A DNA stretch of 45,810 nt, taken from contig CAJTFL010000029.1 of NCBI GenBank assembly GCA_910575565.1, positions 1-45,810 of the forward strand, read 5' to 3'. Under the pieces are notes generated by a model that saw only the letters and a program-made list of their open reading frames with translations, had not been told where the DNA came from and did not search any database. This DNA comes from Lachnospiraceae bacterium. Its GTDB lineage: Bacteria > Bacillota > Clostridia > Lachnospirales > Lachnospiraceae. The position numbers and the translations under genes were made by a program. Shown one piece after another: positions 40,738 to 45,810 of this stretch (position 1 is its first letter; every line of letters begins with the position of its first letter).

Positions 40738-40959
40738 TTGAACGGAGAACGTGGTACTATCGAAATCCATCTAAAAGAATTGCTTGAAAAGGCAGGGCTG
40801 AGCAAAAACAAATTTTGCCAAAGAGCAGAATTACAGCGTTCACAGCTTAATGGTTATCTCAACAATACCATCACCCGGTTAGACATTGATGTTTTGATAC
40901 GGATATGCGATACACTGGACTGCTCTATCTCAGACCTGCTCGAATATAAGCCACGCTAA
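40738..40959 (+). CDS. XRE-family HTH regulator
   Basis: A 73-residue Cro/C1-type repressor: LKELLEKAGLSKNKFCQRAELQRSQLNGYLNNTITRLDIDVLIRICDTLDCSISDLLEY. It is the only plus-strand gene in the backbone. The start is TTG 40738, 8 nt after AAGGAGG; a GTG at 40729 overlaps that site. A TATAAT hexamer lies at 40702-40707 with a weak -35. Divergent from the small remnant at 40520-40617, it probably controls it and topB. Confidence 0.8.
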   Translation: MNGERGTIEIHLKELLEKAGLSKNKFCQRAELQRSQLNGYLNNTITRLDIDVLIRICDTLDCSISDLLEYKPR

Positions 40960-40999
40960 AGGAACAATGCCCTACAAAGTGTATTGTTCTTTTATTTTG
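40958..40999 (+). terminator. Terminator of XRE gene
   Basis: GAACAAT (40962-40968) and ATTGTTC (40983-40989) form a stem followed by TTTTATTTT. It overlaps the stop of the convergent gene at 40992 and likely ends both transcripts. Confidence 0.7.
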
Positions 41000-41204
41000 C
41001 TACAATCCCCCCTATCACCGTAATAAATTCTTCGGGAGAGGGGATTGTATTTTCTCCAAAAATGGCATCCCAGTTTCCCCGTGTTTCTTTGTTCTTGTAG
41101 CCTTCCATGATTGCCCTGCTCATTTCTTCCCTAACCTCGCTTTCTTTAATCCCTTCCATTTTGGCTATTCGTGCAATAGCCTTTCTTGCAATTTTCCTGT
41201 TCAT
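40992..41204 (-). CDS. Small Spo0A-C-like DNA-binding protein
   Basis: A 70-residue protein with AIARIAKMEGIKESEVREEMSRAIMEGYKN followed by PSPEEFITVI, the pattern of short proteins related to the Spo0A C-terminal DNA-binding domain that occur in phages and ICEs. It has AAAGGA before ATG 41204 and a strong promoter at 41249-41277. Likely a regulator or structural DNA-binding protein; no target is known. Confidence 0.6.
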   Translation of the reverse strand: MNRKIARKAIARIAKMEGIKESEVREEMSRAIMEGYKNKETRGNWDAIFGENTIPSPEEFITVIGGIVAK

Positions 41205-41248
41205 CTTTTTTCCTTTCTTTTGTGTAACTTCTTATAGTTAATTTTCTA

Positions 41249-41277
41249 CTTATAGATTTTATGCTATAAGATGTCAA
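41249..41277 (-). promoter_or_regulatory. Strong promoter with CTTATAG dyads
   Basis: On the minus strand TTGACA (41277-41272), a 17-nt spacer, and TATAAG (41254-41249): near-consensus. The segment CTTATAG occurs twice in direct orientation (41231-41237 and 41249-41255, 18 bp apart) and once inverted (41264-41270), overlapping the -10 and spacer. These are good operator candidates for the XRE protein. Confidence 0.7.
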
Positions 41278-41350
41278 TAAGTCAACGCAATCTCGCCGCA
41301 AATTTTGATACTATTCGACACCGTTTGCACTCCGTACCTGCCCCGTACTG

Positions 41351-43024
41351 CTACTCGTCCTCCTCATTTTCAAAAAATTCATCTCTGGAACCGTCCTCCT
41401 GTTCTTCATCTTCGTTTTCTAATTCCTCCTCATCTTCCTCGTCCTCATCTTCATCCTCAATGAAGTCTTCTTTCTTTTTACGGACTACCTTGAAATAATA
41501 AGCGCCGCCGATAAAAGCTATGGCAAGTGCGCCCATGAGGATATAGGAAACGAGAGGGTTCGGCTCCGCCTTTTCCTCCGGCTCCGCTTCCTCCGTGCTT
41601 TCGGTATCTTCCGTATCTTCCGCATTTTCCGTTTCTCCGGCATTTTCCTCTGCCTGTCCGGTGTCCTCTGGCTGTTCCCCGTTATTGTTGGGCAGTGCGC
41701 CTTCCTCCGGGGGGATTGCAGATTCCAACGCTGCGGAATTTTTCGGCAGGGTTTCGCTGTTGTCAGAAGTTGCGTTTAAGAGGTCATTTTCTGTGATTTC
41801 CGTAAGGAAGTACACCATTTCTTCCTCCCCGTCACGGTCAATGATAAGGTAGAAAACCTTGTCCGATGCGGTCTGTATCGTGTAAAACTCTTTTCCCTGC
41901 TCAGACGGTTCTTTTTCTTTCTCCCCGCTTTTCTCCTTTTCCTCCGCAGCATCAGCTTCTGCCATCGCCTGCTTTTTCTGCTCCGCAAGGCTGTTTCCGG
42001 AAACCGTGTTCCCCTCACTGTCCGTCCTGGTATGCTCCGTGACCGTGCCTGTGGCGTTTCCCGGCTTGGTAGCTTCGGCGCTCACCGGGAGCTGCTTCGC
42101 CGGGTTCTCGTCACTCTCATCAGCAGGGTCTTTGTAATACGGGTTTTTGGTCTTGTAGACTTCCGACATATTCCCGGCATTGTCCATAGCGGAAATGGTG
42201 AAATACTCATAGCCTGCGTCAAACTGCTGTAAGCGGATATTCAATGTGCCGTTTGTCAGCTCCGTAAACTCATACCCGTTCACATAGACCGCTTTTGCGC
42301 CGGAATCCGTGTCATGCACCTGGACGCTTAACAGCCCGTCACTGACCGCAGCATTGAGCGTAGGTTTCGTGGTGTCAAAGCACCGGACAGCCCTGCTTCG
42401 CTCGTATGTATTGCCCTTCTGGTCTGTGGCCTGGACATAGACCGTGCAGTTCTCCGAAATCTCCAGCTTCTTATCTTCCGTCACGTCCGTCCAGCTCCCA
42501 TTCTGCCCGACTTTCGCCTGAATCTTCGCCAGTTCAAAATTCCCCGTATGCGCCGTGTCGGACACAGAAAATGTCACCGTTGCTTTCTCGTTGTACCACC
42601 CGCCCGGACTGTTGATCTGGATTACCACATTCGGTGTTTTATACTTACAGTCCTTATAATCGGCGGCGCATACCGCACAATCTTTGTCAGAATCATAGGC
42701 GCTGCATTTTTTCTCACAGGTACATTCCGGCTCCGGCACTTCATTTCCCGAAACGCTTCCTCCCTCCGTTTCTTCTGTTCCGCTTTCCGTTGCCGGCTCC
42801 GTGGTTTCCTCTCCCTCTGTTTCCGAGGTTTCCTGATCTGCGGGGCTTTCCTCTGCGTTTCCCCCTGTTCCTTCCTCCGTGCCGCTTTCCACGGTTTCCT
42901 CCGCCCTTGCGTCAATGGCGTTCTCCCCATTCATGGAAAACGCCAAAACGGGCATACAGAATAATACTGCGGATAACATGAGCGATAACACCGCCCTATA
43001 ACGTAACTTCATTTTTCTGTTCAT
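41351..43024 (-). CDS. CD1107-like protein with DUF4366 domain
   Basis: A 557-residue envelope protein. N-terminal signal peptide (about 1-38), then an acidic Glu/Thr/Ser-rich stretch, a Cys-rich part with CTCEKKCSAYDSDKDCAVCAADYKDC (about 102-127), an Ig-like or stalk region, DUF4366 near residues 385-430 (YTIQTASDKVFYLIIDRDGEEEMVYFLTEI), a membrane helix near 490-515, and an acidic Glu/Asp-rich cytoplasmic tail. This layout matches CD1107 proteins of Tn1549-type elements, which belong to the mating machinery. The start overlaps the previous stop by 29 nt. Confidence 0.85.
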   Translation of the reverse strand: MNRKMKLRYRAVLSLMLSAVLFCMPVLAFSMNGENAIDARAEETVESGTEEGTGGNAEESPADQETSETEGEETTEPATESGTEETEGGSVSGNEVPEPECTCEKKCSAYDSDKDCAVCAADYKDCKYKTPNVVIQINSPGGWYNEKATVTFSVSDTAHTGNFELAKIQAKVGQNGSWTDVTEDKKLEISENCTVYVQATDQKGNTYERSRAVRCFDTTKPTLNAAVSDGLLSVQVHDTDSGAKAVYVNGYEFTELTNGTLNIRLQQFDAGYEYFTISAMDNAGNMSEVYKTKNPYYKDPADESDENPAKQLPVSAEATKPGNATGTVTEHTRTDSEGNTVSGNSLAEQKKQAMAEADAAEEKEKSGEKEKEPSEQGKEFYTIQTASDKVFYLIIDRDGEEEMVYFLTEITENDLLNATSDNSETLPKNSAALESAIPPEEGALPNNNGEQPEDTGQAEENAGETENAEDTEDTESTEEAEPEEKAEPNPLVSYILMGALAIAFIGGAYYFKVVRKKKEDFIEDEDEDEEDEEELENEDEEQEDGSRDEFFENEEDE

Positions 43025-43292
43025 GGCTTCCTGCCTCCCTTTCTGTCTGCTGCTCTCGTTGTAACTGTTCCTCCTGTTCCTTTTTCCGGAGCAGGCTTAA
43101 AATTTCTTCCTCGCTGACTTTATTCAGCAAGATCAGGTGTTCCAGAGAGATTTTATTCTTCTCAATGAATTTCATCTTCTCCGCATCCTCTGCCATCTGT
43201 AACTGGCTCTCCAAGTCCTTCTGCTTCTCCTGTAAATCCGCAAGCTGCTTCCGGACTTTGGAAAGCTCCTTTACAATCCGTTCCTTTGTCAC
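42996..43292 (-). CDS. DUF4315 family protein
   Basis: A 98-residue coiled-coil protein: VTKERIVKELSKVRKQLADLQEKQKDLESQLQ, then FIEKNKISLEHLILLNKVSEEEILSLLRKKEQEEQ. This is the DUF4315 pattern, a small protein always found between the CD1107- and CD1108-like genes in these elements. AAAGGAG lies 5 nt before GTG 43292; longer frames overlap that site. Its last 29 nt overlap the CD1107-like start. It is likely a scaffold or chaperone of the transfer channel; that role is inferred from position. Confidence 0.8.
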   Translation of the reverse strand: MTKERIVKELSKVRKQLADLQEKQKDLESQLQMAEDAEKMKFIEKNKISLEHLILLNKVSEEEILSLLRKKEQEEQLQREQQTEREAGSHEQKNEVTL

Positions 43293-43331
43293 ATTTGCTC
43301 TCCTTTCCATGCCCCGGCAAAAGGGCATTGA

Positions 43332-43847
43332 TTATGATTGGATATCAAGGTACTCAAATTCAAGCTGGCTCTCACATATCCCGCTGCAAAGATAGCCGCT
43401 TTGGAATGGCGCTCTCTGTGGCAGCTCCCCGTTCCCTGTCAGATAATTGACCCTTGGGCTGAGCCACAGCATCTCCACCCGGTTTTCCTTAAACATCCGG
43501 AAACGCTCTCTGCTGTCAAAAATCCCCTGGAAATTTACCAGCATGGCGAACGGCTTCCCGATCTCATACAGCCGTTTGATCACTTCGCTTTTCAGGCTGT
43601 ATGGCGGGTTGCTGACAATATAATCGCAATCCGGTACGGCGGTATTGAAAAAATCCTGCCCTGTCTGGATATGCCCGTAAACAACCGTAAAGCCATGCCG
43701 GGAAAGCAGCCTGACATACTCACTTTCTTTCTTATCAAAAGGACACCATACCGTTGCGCCCGCTTTCAGGCGTTTCATGATAGGGTAGACCGCATAAGAG
43801 GGTGTAAAATATTCGTCATTCTTCCGAAACTGGTATTGTATCTGCAC
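43332..43847 (-). CDS. DNA methylase-like protein without canonical SAM motif
   Basis: A 171-residue protein. DCDYIVSNPPYSLKSEVIKRLY (about residues 73-94) carries an NPPY motif of N6-adenine methylases, and DEYFTPSYAVYPIMK precedes it. The usual glycine-rich SAM loop is absent or replaced by ATVWCPFDKK, so it may be a degenerate or unusual methylase. Proteins of this kind recur beside DUF4315 in ICEs. The start is unclear: a perfect AGGAGG overlaps the GTG at 43847, and the next in-frame codon at a proper distance is ATA (43841). Confidence 0.6.
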   Translation of the reverse strand: MQIQYQFRKNDEYFTPSYAVYPIMKRLKAGATVWCPFDKKESEYVRLLSRHGFTVVYGHIQTGQDFFNTAVPDCDYIVSNPPYSLKSEVIKRLYEIGKPFAMLVNFQGIFDSRERFRMFKENRVEMLWLSPRVNYLTGNGELPQRAPFQSGYLCSGICESQLEFEYLDIQS

Positions 43848-44178
43848 CTCCTGTCCCTCCCATTTATTGTCCGTTTACAATAAAAACTGATAATTTCCCG
43901 CACGATTTTTACAATTATGCTTGATAAAATACCTTTTGATTTCATCCGGCATAAAAGCAAGACTGCCCTTAAACGCAATCACTCAAAAATACTTGTTGCA
44001 AGTAGATATACGTTCCAGAAACAGCCCTGCATTATCAAACATAATTGTCTTTTTCATACTGTTTTTATTAAGCCATTTGTCACTTTTTTAGTTGAAACAG
44101 CTTTTATCATTTTTAATTGTAAATTATCAATCTTTTTTGCAACTTTATCAGTTATAATTGTCACTCAACATTTATCTT
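43848..44178. other. AT-rich intergenic gap
   Basis: About 330 bp with no convincing gene. An open frame of 104 codons on the plus strand (43917-44231) has no ribosome site, overlaps the CD1108-like gene end, and has Ile/Phe/Asn-rich random composition. I see no strong hairpin or promoter. The gap breaks an otherwise tight operon and may mark a lost gene. Confidence 0.5.
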
Positions 44179-45810
44179 TTAATTTAATCTGCCAAACGCA
44201 TAAAAATGACTCTGCCAGTAGGACGTATTGATGCTGGCGTATTTGATCGGATCTCCACAATGAATCATTGTTCCATTCCCACAGTAAATCCCCACATGGC
44301 TGACTGCTCCGCCCGAATTGTAAGTACCTGTGAAAAAGATAATATCCCCCGCCTTTGCGTCCGCCGCCGAAACCGGAGTACACTGGTCATAGATGCCCTG
44401 TGCGGTAGTCCGTGGCAGGTTATGCACCCCGCTGTTGGTAAAAGTCCAACAAACGAATCCTGAGCAATCAAAACTTGTGGACGGGCTTGAGCCGCCCCAC
44501 ACATACGGAAAGCCGAGATACTTTGCGGCTTCCTCCATAAGCGCCTGCACGGTTGCGTCATCATAGGAATCCGGCGGTATGGCGTTTCCCCCGCCGCTGC
44601 CCGGCGCATTGGTTTCGCCGTAGAGCGTTCCCTCCCCCGCCTCAAAATAAAATAGTGGGTTATAATACTCCCCGTTATACTGGCATTCGATATGCAGGTG
44701 GCTTCCGGAGCTGCTCCCCGTGTTCCCCGTTGTGCCTATGGTATCCCCATGTTTCACCGTCTGCCCCGCACTGACGCTTAATGTGTCCATGTGGGCATAT
44801 TTGGTACAGTAGCCGTTGCTGTCCTCGATCACGATATAATTCCCGTAATAGCTGTCATAGGCAGCGGCTGTGACTGTGCCGTCCATTGCCGCAAGCACGG
44901 TGGTTCCTGTCGGCACGGCTATGTCAACGCCCCGGTGGAGCTGTTCCACCCCTGTCACCGGATTGATGCGGTAGCCGTAATAACTGCTCACATAATTGTA
45001 CCAATACAGATTTAATGGCGTATAAAACTGCTGTGTCAGACCGTGGGTTTCATTATAAAGCGCATAGATTTCTTTCTGCTCGCTGTCCATGTGTCCGGCA
45101 GCCACCATGTTTAAGTCTTTGGCAGTCAGCGTGACCTCCAGTATGGTTACTGTGTATTCTTCTTCCTCCTCGTACTCATATTCCTCCTCTGTTTCCTCCC
45201 CCGTCACCGGGTCTGTGACAGTGTGCGTGCCTGTTTTGGTCACTGTCCTTGTCCTCGTTTCCGTTGTCGGGTTTAAGGTCAGCTCATACATTTCGTCAAA
45301 CAGGCTTTCAATCTCCTCCTGCACGTCCGCCGCCGTAAATTCCATATGGACTGCGGAGAGGTAACTGATGAGCGCAAACGGGTCATGCCCGATTGGAGCA
45401 AGGTTATAGCGATATTCATCATAATCCGGGTAATCTGTTTCTATGGAATCAATCTCTTTCTGCAATTCCATTTCCAGCTCCGAAAATGCTAAATCCGCAG
45501 CGTCAATCTCTGCCGGAACACTCATATAGCTTCCTGCCAGCGTAGCACTCATCCCCTGTGAGAACATCGCCCCGCAGGACGACACGGAAGTCATAATCAT
45601 AATGAGCAGGAGCGCAAACGCCCCGACTGTAATAAGGAGGGAAGCGTGTTTTGCCGCTATCTCCTGCACTTTCTTCGCTACGGCTGTGGTGAAACTGGCG
45701 GATTTTACAGCCGCTTCCTTTGTATTCTTCGCCGCCTGCCCCGCACGCTTTGCCTTTGCGTACTCACGCTTGATGCGCCGCTTCTGCAACCGTTTCTGGA
45801 GCTGCTTCTT
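44179..45810 (-). CDS. CD1108-like NlpC/P60 and M23 cell-wall hydrolase, partial
   Basis: The N-terminus is cut by the right edge: the frame continues through the last codons of the window (KKQLQKRLQKRRIKREYAKA), so the true start is outside. Basic cytoplasmic part, one membrane helix (SLLITVGAFALLLIMIMTS), a linker, then an M23 (LytM) peptidase domain with HRGVD and HLHIE zinc ligands, and a C-terminal NlpC/P60 domain with FDCSGFV (catalytic Cys), SHVGIY and a third polar residue HCG. Both active sites look intact. It opens the cell wall for the mating channel. At least 543 residues are in the window. Confidence 0.85.
   Translation of the reverse strand, partial: KKQLQKRLQKRRIKREYAKAKRAGQAAKNTKEAAVKSASFTTAVAKKVQEIAAKHASLLITVGAFALLLIMIMTSVSSCGAMFSQGMSATLAGSYMSVPAEIDAADLAFSELEMELQKEIDSIETDYPDYDEYRYNLAPIGHDPFALISYLSAVHMEFTAADVQEEIESLFDEMYELTLNPTTETRTRTVTKTGTHTVTDPVTGEETEEEYEYEEEEEYTVTILEVTLTAKDLNMVAAGHMDSEQKEIYALYNETHGLTQQFYTPLNLYWYNYVSSYYGYRINPVTGVEQLHRGVDIAVPTGTTVLAAMDGTVTAAAYDSYYGNYIVIEDSNGYCTKYAHMDTLSVSAGQTVKHGDTIGTTGNTGSSSGSHLHIECQYNGEYYNPLFYFEAGEGTLYGETNAPGSGGGNAIPPDSYDDATVQALMEEAAKYLGFPYVWGGSSPSTSFDCSGFVCWTFTNSGVHNLPRTTAQGIYDQCTPVSAADAKAGDIIFFTGTYNSGGAVSHVGIYCGNGTMIHCGDPIKYASINTSYWQSHFYAFGRLN

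Noticed and set aside
41380..41460. Repetitive TCCTC/TCATC tract as a microsatellite
   Set aside because: It is the coding sequence of the acidic Glu/Asp tail of the CD1107-like protein with mixed codons; there is no regular unit.
43917..44231. A 104-codon open frame on the plus strand
   Set aside because: No ribosome site, biased to Ile/Phe/Asn as expected of AT-rich intergenic DNA, and overlapping the end of the CD1108-like gene.

Overview
The window looks like part of a large integrative and conjugative element (ICE) of the Tn1549/CTn type from a low-to-mid GC gut Clostridia host, most likely a Lachnospiraceae bacterium. This rests on the set of recognisable ICE proteins: MobC and a MobP-type relaxase, a TTRAP-type protein, ArdC-like and SNF2-like giant polyvalent proteins, TnpV, topoisomerase III, DUF4315, CD1107-like and CD1108-like proteins. 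Strong AGGAGG ribosome sites and Clostridia-type promoters agree. No integrase, VirD4, VirB4 or att site is visible, so the element should continue beyond both edges.

Layout. (1) 1-3030: an HTH regulator (minus strand) with a dyad at its promoter, then on the plus strand a near-consensus promoter, a strong terminator, an inverted-repeat-rich probable oriT, mobC and the relaxase gene. (2) 3400-20498: about 24 closely packed minus-strand genes with no toxin gene. They include three SUKH (SMI1/KNR4) proteins, Imm70, Imm42, a DUF7674-like protein, DUF4291, a Sel1-repeat protein, a duplicated DUF5104-like lipoprotein and many small membrane proteins. I read this as an orphan immunity array, comparable in concept to the acquired interbacterial defence islands of Bacteroidales but on a Firmicutes ICE. 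(3) 20499-20973: its leader region, with an extended -10 promoter, 13 perfect CTTG repeats lying inside a short open frame, and a second small ORF coupled to the first array gene. (4) 20974-45810: the conjugation and DNA-processing backbone, on the minus strand and reading leftward: CD1108-like hydrolase (cut by the right edge), a methylase-like protein, DUF4315, CD1107-like protein, a small Spo0A-C-like protein, topB, two small proteins, a 3445-residue SNF2/methylase polyvalent protein, an Rpn-type nuclease, a 1598-residue ArdC-like polyvalent protein and a TTRAP-type protein.

The most striking observations are: a complete TnpV gene with its own ribosome site nested out of frame inside the giant helicase gene; a 25-nt palindrome inserted in frame, same orientation and same phase, six times in the linkers of the two giant proteins, twice bracketing a DUF3849 domain; the array itself; and the CTTG tract, which looks like a contingency locus in front of the array.

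How it could work together: MobC and the relaxase nick at the oriT; the CD1107/CD1108/DUF4315 proteins belong to the mating channel; topoisomerase III and the SNF2 protein process DNA; ArdC-like and other polyvalent domains may protect incoming DNA. The array would give the recipient protection against contact-dependent toxins of neighbours, so the element would pay for its carriage. Family names are from recognition of sequence patterns; no database search was run.
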